From DASCQC01 sp036012865 (GTDB taxonomy: Bacteria; Pseudomonadota; Gammaproteobacteria; Comchoanobacterales; Comchoanobacteraceae): a stretch of DNA of 64,000 bases. The DNA is taken from assembly GCA_036012865.1 (NCBI GenBank), contig DASCQC010000016.1, forward strand, positions 62,001 to 126,000. The letters are read 5' to 3'. Made by a program: the position numbers and the translations under genes. The notes under the pieces are model-generated. The model saw nothing but the letters and a program-made list of their open reading frames with translations. It did no database searches and was not told the origin of the DNA. Of this stretch, positions 1 through 9,410 are shown piece after piece; position 1 is the first letter of the stretch, and each line of letters opens with the position of its first letter.

Positions 1-3000
1 TCAGGGGTGGGTGATTTTTTTCCGGAAGAAGAGACCGTCGTCAAAGATTTAAGGGCTTCTTCTGAAAGATTATTAATCGCCTCAAACATGGTTGAATTGC
101 CTGATTCAGCTGCAGCAATAAGAAAATCATCATTCTTGTGAGTAGGGGCTAGTTTATTGAGTAGACTGAGATTCCCAGATTTAATAACTTCAGCTATGCT
201 AAGGTTATTATGTTTCAGGGGTAAAAATTCGTAGTCTGTATCATGACAGGTAAAGTTTTCTGTTTCTGTCAACCACTCTACAAGTTTGGCACCACCTTCT
301 TTGTTTGAAGAGGTACATGCTTTGAGTAAAACTTCTGGTGCTAATTTAATGCAGGATTGAATGCTTGATTTGTAAAGGTTTTCAAAGTCACGGGCTAAAT
401 GAACATTATGTTGAAGAAGCGGGTTGAGTAAAGCATCGGGTTGACATGCTACTAATATAGCAAGCACTTCCTTAAAAAAGTCGAGGTCTCCGCTCATAGC
501 AGCTGCTTCCATAGATTTTTTATCAGGCAGTAGAGGGTTATGATTTTCGGTTAACCCGTTGAGGAGCTGATGAACAAATTCAATATCTTTGATAGCAATT
601 GCGCTGTGCAAGCATTCTTGGGGAAGGGTGGGATAATTGGTTGAAAAGTAACCTTTTCCATAAGAGCAAACTGTTTTAAGCATATCCATGCTAATAGCGG
701 CGGCCTCTATTAGGCACATTTTACTAACTTGCTTGTGTATGCTAGATTCATACGTAAAGAATGCGAATGAAGAAGGGCGCGTGTGGTCGAAAATATACTT
801 AACCAATTGAGAGTTACCTGACCGAATAGCTTTAAAAAATGTTGTATTACTAGGTTTAATTTCCTTTTTGTCTTTTTCCTTAGAGGCTCCGTTTTGAGAG
901 ATTTTTTTATAGGTCTGTAGATTTCCAGATTCTGCGGCAGCTTCTAGAGTGAATAGGTCTAGCTTTACACGCGGCATACGAGGGTTTGGGTGCTGAAATT
1001 GTTTTTGGAGTAATAAGGCTTCATCATAGTGATTATTTTTAATGAGTATATCCATAATTATTTTTAGTTGAAATGAGTTGAATGTTATTCGATTGCTTTT
1101 CAATAGTTCAACAAAGTCATGAAATATATCAAATCGGCTATCGTTGGTCACGCTAGCTATTTTTTCAATAATTTTATAGTGATGCTGAATGAGTTTATCG
1201 GTGCCAACTTGATCGATGATGCCATTAAGAGTCAATTTTTTCTCATCAATATAATTTAAAACTGTATGGAGTATAGATTCATCATGAGCTTTTAAGAGAA
1301 CTTCATTAGTTGCTTCATCATGATCGGTTTTTTGTATATCATCTACGCTTTGATTGAGGTTGAATGCTTCTTTTGATAAGACGGAGTTGGCCATGATTTC
1401 GTTGTTTAGCCTAAATAAAGCAGATTTTGCTGCAAACTCTATTTGGGCATATAAACTCTCTTTGGAGGACTGAGTCAGGTTATCTATATCTTGGTACTTA
1501 GTTGAGTTTATGTTCAGTAGGTTGGATACTACTTCTTCTTTTTGTTGCTCACTCAGCTCACTAATAGCTAAATAATTGACGATTTGACTCAAAGATTCAT
1601 ACAACCAGGGGTTGTGTTTTTCATTAAGTTCTTTTAAGCAGTTGAGCAAGCCGTTTCTAGTAAATGATTGATTTCCTGTTGTTTTGTGTTTGAAGTCTTC
1701 TGATGTAAATCTTGTTTCTGTTTTATTATGAAACCTATGTTTAGGGGTTAACATAAGAAACCACATTAACTCCTTTGAGAAGTTTGATAGTGTTGTTTCG
1801 TTTTGCTTTCGTGTTCTATAATAGGTTTGATCACTGACATATTTGATTGTTGGAGTAAGGTTTTTAGGCGTTTCATCTTGTGACCATAGTCTAACTGGCG
1901 CACCTGTAGGAAGGGTGAGCTCAGTTATTCCATTTTGTTGTGTTTCCAGGATTTTTTGGCCGTTAATTAGCCACATGCCATCCTGAAGGTATTGTCCAGA
2001 AAGAGTGGTTGACTCGTGTCGATAAGTAAGTTTTTTTGATGAATTAAGGTATTCAATTGTTAACGTTGACAGAGGTGAGGGGTGGGAGGTTATGGTCGTC
2101 TGTTGGTTACCATAATCTGCCTTTGTGTAGGTGTTATCTTTTGTTTTAGTTACTTGTACAAAACAAGGTTCATTGGTAGGCATGGCATAGAAGATTTCGC
2201 CTAAAATGCCTTTGAAGTGGCTGGTTAAGATATCAGTGAACCAATCAATAGGAAGTTGCTTTAAAAATATAGACGGCTGGTGTATGACCCTTGCTGGCAG
2301 CATTTCAGTCAGGTGTTGGATGGAGTTGGGGTCGGGTTTGAGTTCATTATTATAGATTGATGTATAGCATGTTTCTTGTAATAAAGGATGCACCATATAA
2401 ACTTCTTCTTTGCCTTTTGTTCCCCAAATGTTGTGGTGAGAAAGGGCGGTGGATGGGTCTATAGATGTTATAATGGACTCAAGTATATGAAGGGCGTTGA
2501 AATCCGCGGTAGGTCTAGATTTAATTGAAAGGTCTTGTCTGTATAGCTGTTCAACTTTTAAGCTGGCTTGATATAAGGCTTCTTGCATGAGGAAGTGGCA
2601 GGTATGAAAATAGGTTTCTAAATCCGATAGATTCAAAGGAAGCCCATCATCTTTATCCCCAGGCTTGCTATGGACGTCTTTAGGAAAAAAGGGTGTCACC
2701 CTGAAAGTAGAGTAGGTAATAAATTGATTGGGGTGTCCAGTGGGCTCTGGTGAAAATAACCCGGAGAGAGCTCGCGAGATAAGTTTGAGGTGGTTACACG
2801 ATTCTTCAAACTCTGGTAATTGCTCGTCAGTAAGGTGAGCTTTCTTGAGATCCATCATGGCATAAAAGCCCGTTGCATTCTCAGGAAATTTTTGTACGTA
2901 GAGAGGAATATTACGTTTAAAAAATTCAGTATATACTTGGGGAGATACGATGATTTTTTGAATGATGGCTCGCAGATACAGCACATTAAGTTTATAAATT

Positions 3001-3158
3001 TCACTGGTATGTGTTGGAATCCCTCCACCAATAAGAGATTTGATACTGTCAAGCAAGAGTTCAACATATTCTTGACATGACTCTTTTAGAAATTTATTTA
3101 CCCAAAAATTGGTATCTGAGGGAAAACGCCTTGATGTGTCTTGCTTATGTCCATGCAT
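1..3158 (-). CDS. Giant ankyrin-like repeat protein, C-terminus cut by window edge
   Basis: One uninterrupted minus-strand frame runs from an ATG at 3158 off the left edge (at least 1,052 codons); I read every triplet and found no stop. AGGA lies about nine bases before the ATG. The first ~700 residues match no family I recognise; they are helical-looking and polar. From about residue 730 to the edge there are degenerate ankyrin-type units, each opening with an A-A-x-S-G-N/D-like turn (for example AAAESGNLQTYKK, AIRSGNSQLVKYI, AAAMSGDLDFFKE, AAAESGNSTMFEA). Proteins of this kind in Legionella and Coxiella are often type IV secretion effectors; that role here is inference. No signal peptide or membrane segment was seen. 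The gene reads away from metG and shares its upstream gap. Confidence 0.8.
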   Translation of the reverse strand, partial: MHGHKQDTSRRFPSDTNFWVNKFLKESCQEYVELLLDSIKSLIGGGIPTHTSEIYKLNVLYLRAIIQKIIVSPQVYTEFFKRNIPLYVQKFPENATGFYAMMDLKKAHLTDEQLPEFEESCNHLKLISRALSGLFSPEPTGHPNQFITYSTFRVTPFFPKDVHSKPGDKDDGLPLNLSDLETYFHTCHFLMQEALYQASLKVEQLYRQDLSIKSRPTADFNALHILESIITSIDPSTALSHHNIWGTKGKEEVYMVHPLLQETCYTSIYNNELKPDPNSIQHLTEMLPARVIHQPSIFLKQLPIDWFTDILTSHFKGILGEIFYAMPTNEPCFVQVTKTKDNTYTKADYGNQQTTITSHPSPLSTLTIEYLNSSKKLTYRHESTTLSGQYLQDGMWLINGQKILETQQNGITELTLPTGAPVRLWSQDETPKNLTPTIKYVSDQTYYRTRKQNETTLSNFSKELMWFLMLTPKHRFHNKTETRFTSEDFKHKTTGNQSFTRNGLLNCLKELNEKHNPWLYESLSQIVNYLAISELSEQQKEEVVSNLLNINSTKYQDIDNLTQSSKESLYAQIEFAAKSALFRLNNEIMANSVLSKEAFNLNQSVDDIQKTDHDEATNEVLLKAHDESILHTVLNYIDEKKLTLNGIIDQVGTDKLIQHHYKIIEKIASVTNDSRFDIFHDFVELLKSNRITFNSFQLKIIMDILIKNNHYDEALLLQKQFQHPNPRMPRVKLDLFTLEAAAESGNLQTYKKISQNGASKEKDKKEIKPSNTTFFKAIRSGNSQLVKYIFDHTRPSSFAFFTYESSIHKQVSKMCLIEAAAISMDMLKTVCSYGKGYFSTNYPTLPQECLHSAIAIKDIEFVHQLLNGLTENHNPLLPDKKSMEAAAMSGDLDFFKEVLAILVACQPDALLNPLLQHNVHLARDFENLYKSSIQSCIKLAPEVLLKACTSSNKEGGAKLVEWLTETENFTCHDTDYEFLPLKHNNLSIAEVIKSGNLSLLNKLAPTHKNDDFLIAAAESGNSTMFEAINNLSEEALKSLTTVSSSGKKSPTP

Positions 3159-3821
3159 GAATAGCAGTCCTAAAGAGTTACTAGCAAACCCAATGTAAAC
3201 TATTTGTTTTATTATCAACTACAAAAAAATAAACATATGTGGGTTTCGCGTTTATTTGGGTTTTATTTGTAATTTTGCGCACTGACTCTGTTTCTTTTTA
3301 TTGTTTTTTACTATTTCTTGCTGATTTTATTCCAAATCAAAAGGGCTTTGATGAATAGGAGCTAGGCCGGAAGTGTTGTGGGATATTGTCTTGGGGTTGT
3401 AGGATGAGTCTTTAAGTGGTTGCTTTTTATTGATCTTATATAGTTAAGGGCTGAAAAGTTGATGTGGGGGTTTGAGTGGTCGAGGGTATTCGTTGAGAAA
3501 TGAGTTTATAAAATAAAAACTATCAGTTACATGTGTATGATAATAAGGGGTATATTGAATGATAAAAGAAACCAACAGCGCTTGTTTATTAAGTGAAATA
3601 TTGAGCAATCAAACTATCAACAGAACCATCACTCAATAGGGTTGCCATTAAACCCCTATGAAATGAGGGTATGTTTATTATTTAACTCTCGCATATTAGG
3701 TGTCATCTAGGGTAATTAATCTTAGCCAGAAAAGTATTTAAAGATAGCCGTATAAAAGAATTAAGATTGCTAAGCAAGTCATAATTCACTAGAATAACAT
3801 GCTATTAACAGGTAATTATCT
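3159..3821. other. Intergenic region between divergent genes
   Basis: About 660 bp between the divergent ankyrin-like gene and metG, AT-rich, with no tRNA or clear structural RNA that I can see. It should hold the promoters of both. A 26-codon ORF (ATG 3559, TAG 3637-3639) has AAGGGG about nine bases upstream, but nothing else supports it as a gene. Confidence 0.5.
3767..3795 (+). promoter_or_regulatory. Candidate sigma-70 promoter for metG operon
   Basis: TTGCTA (3767-3772) and TAGAAT (3790-3795) are separated by 17 bases, ending 26 bases before the metG ATG. The match is by eye only. Confidence 0.4.
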
Positions 3822-5453
3822 ATGAAACTGGTTACGACAGCGTTAACTTATGCTAATGGCCCTGTGCATTTAGGGCACATGGTGGAAGCTATTCAAGCAG
3901 ATATCTACTGCCGTTTTCTACGCTTTTGTAAGGAAGATGTCATTTTTATTTCAGGTTCAGATTCTCATGGTACGCCAATCATGCTGCAAGCCAATAAATT
4001 AGAGACATCTCCTGAAGTTTTGATTGAAGAGATGAGACTTCAACATGCAAGAACATTCAGCAGTTTTGATGTAAAGTTTGATACTTATCATACAACACAT
4101 TCTGATCATAATAAATCGCTGACTTATCAGGCTTATGATTTGCTAAAAACAAAGAAAGTTATCATTGAAAAGACGATTGAGCAGGCTTATGACAGTGAGC
4201 GAGAAATGTTTTTGCCTGATAGGTTTGTTAAAGGGAATTGTCCAAAATGTGATGCCAATGATCAATACGGAGATAATTGTGAGAAATGTGGTGCCAGTTA
4301 TCATGCAACTGAACTGAAGAATGCTTATTCTACACTCTCAGGTAATCCACCGATTACCAAACAGTCTTTACATGATTTCTTTGCGTTGTCAAAATCAGTC
4401 AGTATGCTCCAGCAGTGGCAACATAATTCACGCCTTCAGCCGGAGGTTAAAAACAAGCTTTCTGAGTGGTTTGATCAAGGTTTAAGTGATTGGGATATTA
4501 CTCGGGACCACCCTTATTTTGGTTTCCAACACCCGGAAAGAAAAGATCAATATTTTTATGTGTGGCTGGATGCTCCGATAGGTTATTTTGCGGCGGTAAA
4601 AGCGCTTGATGAGGAAAAGGGGACGGATTATCTTAAACTCTGTTTACAGAGTGACAGTGATTTAGATGTTATCCACTTTATCGGCAAGGATATTGCTTAC
4701 TTTCATGGGTTATTTTGGCCGGCTGTATTGAAGGAGTGTGGTTGGAAACAACCCAGTGAGTTATGGGTTCATGGTTTCTTAACAATCAATGGTCAAAAAA
4801 TGTCAAAATCACGAGGGACCTTTATTTTAGCTGATGATTATCTGAATGTCTTACCTTCAGATTATATGAGGTATTATGTTGCGAGTAAATTGGGGGATTC
4901 AATTGCAGATATTGATCTTAATTTAGACGACTTTAGGGTAAAAATAAATGCTGATATTGTCGGTAAGTTGGTCAATATTGGCAGCCGGTGTGCTAAAATT
5001 ATTCATCAGTCTTTTGGGGGTTGTTTAGCGAATAGTCTGTTGGATGCAAGTCAAGTTGATGCTATTAAGAAGGCTTTGCCCAAGATGAAGTCTTGTTATG
5101 AGTCTCGGCAATTTTCTCAGTTATTACGACTGGTGATGCAGCTTACTGACGGTGTCAATCAATTTATCGATCAGCACAAGCCATGGAAACTCGTGAAAGA
5201 AGAAAGTACGGTGGAGGTTTCTCATCAAGTCTGCACGCAAGCGTTGGTATGTTTTTATCAATTAATGGGAGTTTTGCAGCCGGTTATGCCGCGTTTAACA
5301 CACAATGCTTTTAATTTATTTGAAACTAGTCCTGATTCCTGGGATGATTTGACTTTTCAACCCCTAGGTCAAACATTAAAACCATTCGAAAGGCTTGCAG
5401 AAAGAATTACATCTGAACAGACGGATAGATTATTAGAGCCGCAGGAGGGTTGA
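3822..5453 (+). CDS. metG: Methionyl-tRNA synthetase
   Basis: Charges tRNA-Met with methionine in the cytoplasm. Class I signatures are present: HLGH (HIGH variant) near residue 17 and KMSKS near residue 327. Between them a zinc knuckle with two CxxC pairs (CPKC and CEKC, residues ~140-160) sits in the connective domain. At 543 residues it ends after the anticodon-binding helical domain and lacks the C-terminal Trbp111-like dimerisation domain of the E. coli enzyme (677 residues). The N terminus begins almost directly at the TANG-HLGH strand, so it is compact at both ends. It is first in a tight run with rsxB and nth; its TGA overlaps the rsxB ATG. Confidence 0.95.
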   Translation: MKLVTTALTYANGPVHLGHMVEAIQADIYCRFLRFCKEDVIFISGSDSHGTPIMLQANKLETSPEVLIEEMRLQHARTFSSFDVKFDTYHTTHSDHNKSLTYQAYDLLKTKKVIIEKTIEQAYDSEREMFLPDRFVKGNCPKCDANDQYGDNCEKCGASYHATELKNAYSTLSGNPPITKQSLHDFFALSKSVSMLQQWQHNSRLQPEVKNKLSEWFDQGLSDWDITRDHPYFGFQHPERKDQYFYVWLDAPIGYFAAVKALDEEKGTDYLKLCLQSDSDLDVIHFIGKDIAYFHGLFWPAVLKECGWKQPSELWVHGFLTINGQKMSKSRGTFILADDYLNVLPSDYMRYYVASKLGDSIADIDLNLDDFRVKINADIVGKLVNIGSRCAKIIHQSFGGCLANSLLDASQVDAIKKALPKMKSCYESRQFSQLLRLVMQLTDGVNQFIDQHKPWKLVKEESTVEVSHQVCTQALVCFYQLMGVLQPVMPRLTHNAFNLFETSPDSWDDLTFQPLGQTLKPFERLAERITSEQTDRLLEPQEG

Positions 5454-6046
5454 TGCCAACAAAAGATCAAGTTGAAGCATTATTACCACAAACCCAGTGT
5501 CAGAGATGTGAATACACGGGGTGCTCTCCTTATGCCGAGGCGGTAGCTAATGAGGGGGCGCCAATTAATAAGTGCGCGCCTGGAGGAGCCTTTGTTTTAG
5601 AAAAATTAGCAGGCATTCAAGGGAGAAAACCTACGCAGAAAGAAATCGATGGCTTGGAGTCAGAGCGTATGTGGAAGGCCTATATTGATCCTAATCGTTG
5701 TATAGGGTGTTATAAATGTGTGGATGTTTGTCCAACGGCAGCCATTGTTGGGCACAATAAATCACTGCACGGGGTTTTGGAGGATCTTTGTACTGGGTGT
5801 GGTTTATGCTTGCCAACCTGTCCTATGGATTGTATTGAAGAAAGAGATTCTCATGAAACCTTAGAGGGGCGTTGGGAAAGAAAAAATATTTTTCAAAAAG
5901 CTTATGAAGAAAAACAACAAAGACAAACCAAGAAAAAGAATGAACTCAAAAAAACTCAAACCAAACTTAGGCAGAAAAAATCGACACGCGAAGAAACCTT
6001 GGCGGCTCGTCAGGCGCTTTTTCAACAATGGGTTAGTAGTGAATGA
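5453..6046 (+). CDS. rsxB: RnfB/RsxB-type ferredoxin protein
   Basis: An electron-transfer protein carrying three Fe-S sites. Residues ~14-42 contain a four-cysteine cluster motif (CQRCEYTGC plus a later C) typical of the RnfB Fe-S domain, followed by two ferredoxin motifs, CIGCYKCVDVCP (~83) and CTGCGLCLPTCP (~113). The C-terminal ~60 residues are highly charged (KKK/KQQR-rich). The N-terminal membrane helix of full RnfB is absent. I start at ATG 5453, which overlaps the metG stop (TGATG) and has AGGAGGG just upstream, rather than the TTG one codon earlier. No other Rnf/Rsx subunit is in the window. A lone copy beside nth is familiar from Legionella/Coxiella-like genomes; its redox partner is not evident. 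Confidence 0.85.
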   Translation: MPTKDQVEALLPQTQCQRCEYTGCSPYAEAVANEGAPINKCAPGGAFVLEKLAGIQGRKPTQKEIDGLESERMWKAYIDPNRCIGCYKCVDVCPTAAIVGHNKSLHGVLEDLCTGCGLCLPTCPMDCIEERDSHETLEGRWERKNIFQKAYEEKQQRQTKKKNELKKTQTKLRQKKSTREETLAARQALFQQWVSSE

Positions 6047-6672
6047 ACCTTACAAAGCGTTTAGAAATTTTTGAAATTTTACAAAAGTTACACCCAAGCC
6101 CAACCACAGAGCTTACGTATTCAAATTGTTTCCAATTGCTGATTGCTGTGATGTTGTCTGCTCAAGCAACGGATAAAAGTGTGAATCTAGCAACTCCAGC
6201 CTTGTTTAAAGCAGGGCCCACCCCGAAAGATATGCTTGCATTAGGGGAGACTGCTGTGATGGATTACATTAAAACGATTGGGCTGTATCGAAGCAAGGCT
6301 CGAAATGTCATTAATACTTGTCGCTTACTGATTGAGCGACATGATGGCAACGTTCCAGATACCCGAGAGAAGCTTCAAAATCTTCCTGGTGTCGGGCGTA
6401 AAACGGCTAACGTGGTTTTAAATGTAGGGTTTGGGCAACCCACTATTGCTGTAGATACACATATTTTTCGTGTTAGCAATCGAACGGGTTTGGCCAAGGG
6501 TAAAACTCCGGATGATGTTGAGAGTGCATTAGAGAAATGGACACCCACTAAGCATAAAATGAATATTCATCATCGGTTAATTTTACATGGCAGGTATGTG
6601 TGTATTGCAAGAAAACCATTGTGTGGTGCGTGTGAGCTTCATGATTTATGTGAGTATAAAGATAAAAGGTAA
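6043..6672 (+). CDS. nth: Endonuclease III (DNA glycosylase/AP lyase)
   Basis: Removes oxidised pyrimidines and cuts at abasic sites in base excision repair. The helix-hairpin-helix LPGVGRKTANVVL (~118-130) holds the catalytic Lys, and the catalytic Asp follows in VDTH (~143). The C terminus has the four-cysteine [4Fe-4S] loop C-x6-C-x2-C-x5-C (CIARKPLCGACELHDLC). Length 209 is normal. Its ATG overlaps the rsxB stop by four bases (ATGA), so the two are probably translated together; a Fe-S electron-transfer protein beside a Fe-S repair enzyme is suggestive but not proof of joint function. Confidence 0.96.
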   Translation: MNLTKRLEIFEILQKLHPSPTTELTYSNCFQLLIAVMLSAQATDKSVNLATPALFKAGPTPKDMLALGETAVMDYIKTIGLYRSKARNVINTCRLLIERHDGNVPDTREKLQNLPGVGRKTANVVLNVGFGQPTIAVDTHIFRVSNRTGLAKGKTPDDVESALEKWTPTKHKMNIHHRLILHGRYVCIARKPLCGACELHDLCEYKDKR

Positions 6673-6779
6673 TGGTTAAATGAGAGCCCGGGTGTTTTAA
6701 GATTGTATCTACATAATATCATAAATAACTGATAAACATACTATATTGTACTATACGGTATATAATAGGAGGTAATGTT

Positions 6780-8040
6780 ATGATTTTTTCTAAAATACAA
6801 AATAATTTTATTGTGTCTTTGCTTAGTTTTAGTTTATACGCTTCAGCTATGGCTACAGTGAACGTGGGTATACTTTTGGGTTTTACCGGTCCAATTGAAA
6901 GGTTGACTCCTGATATGGCAAAAGGAGCTGAGCTTGCAATCAAAGAGGCGAATGACTCAGGTTATTTCTTTGACAATATTGAGGCTATTCGTAAGGACTC
7001 AACGTGTGTTGATTCATGGAAAGCTGTTAGTGCAGCAGACGTGCTAAGGAGGTCCAATGTAAAAAATATTGTTGGGGCAGATTGTAGCGGTGTTACCAGA
7101 GCTGTTTATCAAAACGTTATTTATCCTAACAAGATGATTATGATCTCGCCATCAGCTACATTACCCGAGTTTAGCCAGACAAAATATAAAGATTTATTTA
7201 GAACGGCAGTTTCTGATGCAAAGCTAGGAGCTATTCTGGCGGAGATAACAAAAAAACAGGGAATAAAAAGTGTAGTCATTTCTTATGTTAATAATAGCTA
7301 TGGACTAGGCATGCAAAAAGCCTATATAACTTCCGCTAAGAATCTGGGTATAAAGGTTTCTTCATTTCCGCATGAACAGGGTCAACCTAATTATTTAGCA
7401 CACCTGTTGCAAGTAACAAATGAAGGTGCGGAGGCGCTTATAATTATTGGTTCTCAAGATGGGGTTGGTAAAAACATTCTATTGAAATCACTAAGCGTAA
7501 ATGCTTTTGATCACTATTTTCTATCAGACGGCCTAAGATCACTTTCGTTGGCAGCTGCGGTAAAGAAATATCAAAAGGGAGAGACTATCACTGTTGTATC
7601 CCGCCCCGTCGACTCTACTCTAGATTGATAAATCATCAAAAGAATTTTCTAAGTTGGTTAAGAAAAATAGAGCGGATCAAGACGCCCCTTTTTTTGTGGA
7701 GTCCTATGATGCATCTGCTATTATCATTTTAGCCATGCAACAAGCTAAATCTGACAAGATAACACCTGAGGATATACGGTCTGTTACCAATGAACCAGGG
7801 GTAAAAATTTATCGAGGGGAGTTAGCAAAAGCTTTAAAGCTTATTAAAAAAGGAACGGCTGTGAATTATGAAGGCAGTTATGGCCTTAATTTTGACAAGA
7901 ATGGTGATGTTCAAGGGTTTTTTAAAGAAGAAATCATAGTGAAGGGTAAATTTAAAACTGTTTCATCTGGAAAAGGGTTTTTTAAAGAAGAAATCATAGT
8001 GAAGGGTAAATTTAAAACTGCTCCATCTGGAAAGAAGTGA
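6780..8040 (+). pseudogene. Branched-chain amino-acid ABC transporter binding protein, frameshifted
   Basis: A LivK/LivJ-type periplasmic binding protein (type 1 fold). An export signal (residues 1-24, ending ASAMA) is followed by VNVGILLGFTGP and a GADCSGV segment typical of the family. The first frame ends at TGA 7626-7628 (282 residues). The missing C-terminal part continues in another frame from just after TAG 7621-7623 (about 7624) to 8040, with the family's ESYDASAI segment. Removing one base near 7621-7626 would restore one ORF of about 420 residues. AGGAGG precedes the ATG at 6780. No permease or ATPase gene is adjacent. It may be a recent pseudogene or a sequencing error; an intact sensor function is doubtful as written. 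Confidence 0.8.
7915..8034 (+). repeat. 60-bp tandem duplication in frame (two copies)
   Basis: Units 7915-7974 and 7975-8034 are almost identical (differences at the TTT/CTC-like position and the last base). Each encodes the 20 residues GFFKEEIIVKGKFKTxSSGK-like, so the C-terminus of the broken binding protein is doubled. The near identity indicates a young slippage event. Confidence 0.95.
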
Positions 8041-8066
8041 TTAATCTCTTTCAGCGGGAATTGAAG

Positions 8067-8300
8067 TTAGTTGGGGTGTTTGCTTAATTTATGTAGTTTG
8101 CCTTTTAGTTCATTAATTTCTTTTAGGAGAAGATTATTCGTTGACCAATTGATCCAAGGGAGTACCACTGAATTAATCACTAAGCATATTGCCATGAGCG
8201 ATATTCCTATATCGTTGAATAGTCTAGAAGGTTGTACAAGAACCATAGTCAGGCCCACAAGAACAAGGAGGGTTAAATGCTTTTTGGTTAATAATATCAT
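8067..8300 (-). CDS. Small predicted membrane protein, unknown function
   Basis: Seventy-seven residues from ATG 8300: an N-terminal hydrophobic helix (LTLLVLVGLTMVLV), a short loop and a second one (GISLMAICLVINSVVLPWI), then a basic amphipathic tail. A longer reading from ATG 8387 would overlap the acyltransferase stop and has no better ribosome site, so I prefer the shorter one. It lies directly downstream of the acyltransferase on the same strand. I do not recognise the family; the two-helix pattern and codon use make a real gene plausible. Confidence 0.5.
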   Translation of the reverse strand: MILLTKKHLTLLVLVGLTMVLVQPSRLFNDIGISLMAICLVINSVVLPWINWSTNNLLLKEINELKGKLHKLSKHPN

Positions 8301-8370
8301 GATTTTAAGCCTGGTTATTATTAATATATTTTTAACATGTAATTTTATTTTTGTCAAGTTTATTATGTGT

Positions 8371-9255
8371 TTACGATATTTGCTCAAAGTGAGTTTTAAA
8401 TCGATTATGCAGCCAGAAATAATGCTCAGGTTGAGACAGAATAACGTTGCTTAATTGATGGTTAATAAATTGAGTATCTTCTTCAATATTTCCTGTTAAT
8501 TGAGGATTAAGTGGGGGTTCCACCATGAGTTTATAGGTGCTGGGAGTTTCTTTAATATAGGCTATTAATAAGGTTGCATTTGTCATGGATGCTAGTTTGG
8601 CAGGGGCGGTAATGGCTTTTGTTTTAACCCCCAAGAAAGAGACATCGGCACAATTTTTGTGGATCATATATTGATCCGGCAGCATGAAAATAGTTTGGCC
8701 TTTTTTGAGCGTCTTAATAATTTTTAGGGCTTCGGAGGATTTGATATTGAAGGCTCCGCGAGATTTGATAATAAAGTTTTCTATCTTCTGTTGTTTGAGA
8801 GGTTTGTAGATGTAGTAACTGGGTTGATGAAGGTTTTCTATAAGCAGTTGCCCTAATGTTTCTGCATGATTAAAGTGCGGGGTTAAAATAATTAACCCTG
8901 TTGAGCTTTTTTCTGCTGAAGTTAGATGATGGACGCCTTCTAATTCAATTTTTTTACCCCAATGACTAGAGGGGTGTTTCCAGATAGTCGATATTCTTAA
9001 GAGAGATGTGGTAACAGACAGGATGTTTTTTTGAATGAAATCTTGAGTTTTTTGCTCATTCCATTGAGGAAAGACCAGCTTTAAATTTTTTTCGAGAATG
9101 GCTTTTCTTTTTCTAGGTAAAAGTTTAAGAATCCATGGAGATAATCTCTTTGCGAGGACTTGGTGCACATGAAGGGATGCGTATGAAAAACTTTTCCAAA
9201 GTAAAAGTGCTGTATTTAAACCCATCGAGATGGCCAATCTTTTAAGTATTTTCAT
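8371..9255 (-). CDS. Lipid A-type (LpxL/HtrB-like) acyltransferase
   Basis: Predicted inner-membrane acyltransferase of the LPLAT superfamily, which adds secondary fatty acyl chains to lipid A. The catalytic HX4E/D motif is HFNHAE (~136-141), preceded by GLIILTPH. An N-terminal hydrophobic/basic anchor (LNTALLLWKSFSYASLHVHQ) and the FMLPDQ motif (~203) fit the LpxL/LpxM group. Length 294 is typical. It cannot be assigned to LpxL versus LpxM by eye. It is on the minus strand with the small membrane protein behind it. Confidence 0.82.
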   Translation of the reverse strand: MKILKRLAISMGLNTALLLWKSFSYASLHVHQVLAKRLSPWILKLLPRKRKAILEKNLKLVFPQWNEQKTQDFIQKNILSVTTSLLRISTIWKHPSSHWGKKIELEGVHHLTSAEKSSTGLIILTPHFNHAETLGQLLIENLHQPSYYIYKPLKQQKIENFIIKSRGAFNIKSSEALKIIKTLKKGQTIFMLPDQYMIHKNCADVSFLGVKTKAITAPAKLASMTNATLLIAYIKETPSTYKLMVEPPLNPQLTGNIEEDTQFINHQLSNVILSQPEHYFWLHNRFKTHFEQIS

Positions 9256-9410
9256 AGAATTTTAAGTTGTCTGTAAAACATTTATTAAGTATATCTATAA
9301 GGCCAGCAGGTTTCAAACATAGCAAGGTTTTTTTGTTAGGGATGATATTAAGAATCGGTATCATTCAATGTTAACTTAATTTATAATGCATCATTATTCG
9401 GGAGGTGTTG

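Noticed and set aside
2820..3080. 86-codon + strand ORF
   Set aside because: It lies wholly inside the large minus-strand ankyrin-like frame and has no ribosome site or family; it is a shadow.
6719..6943. 74-codon minus-strand ORF
   Set aside because: Covers the signal peptide region of the binding protein on the other strand; no independent support.
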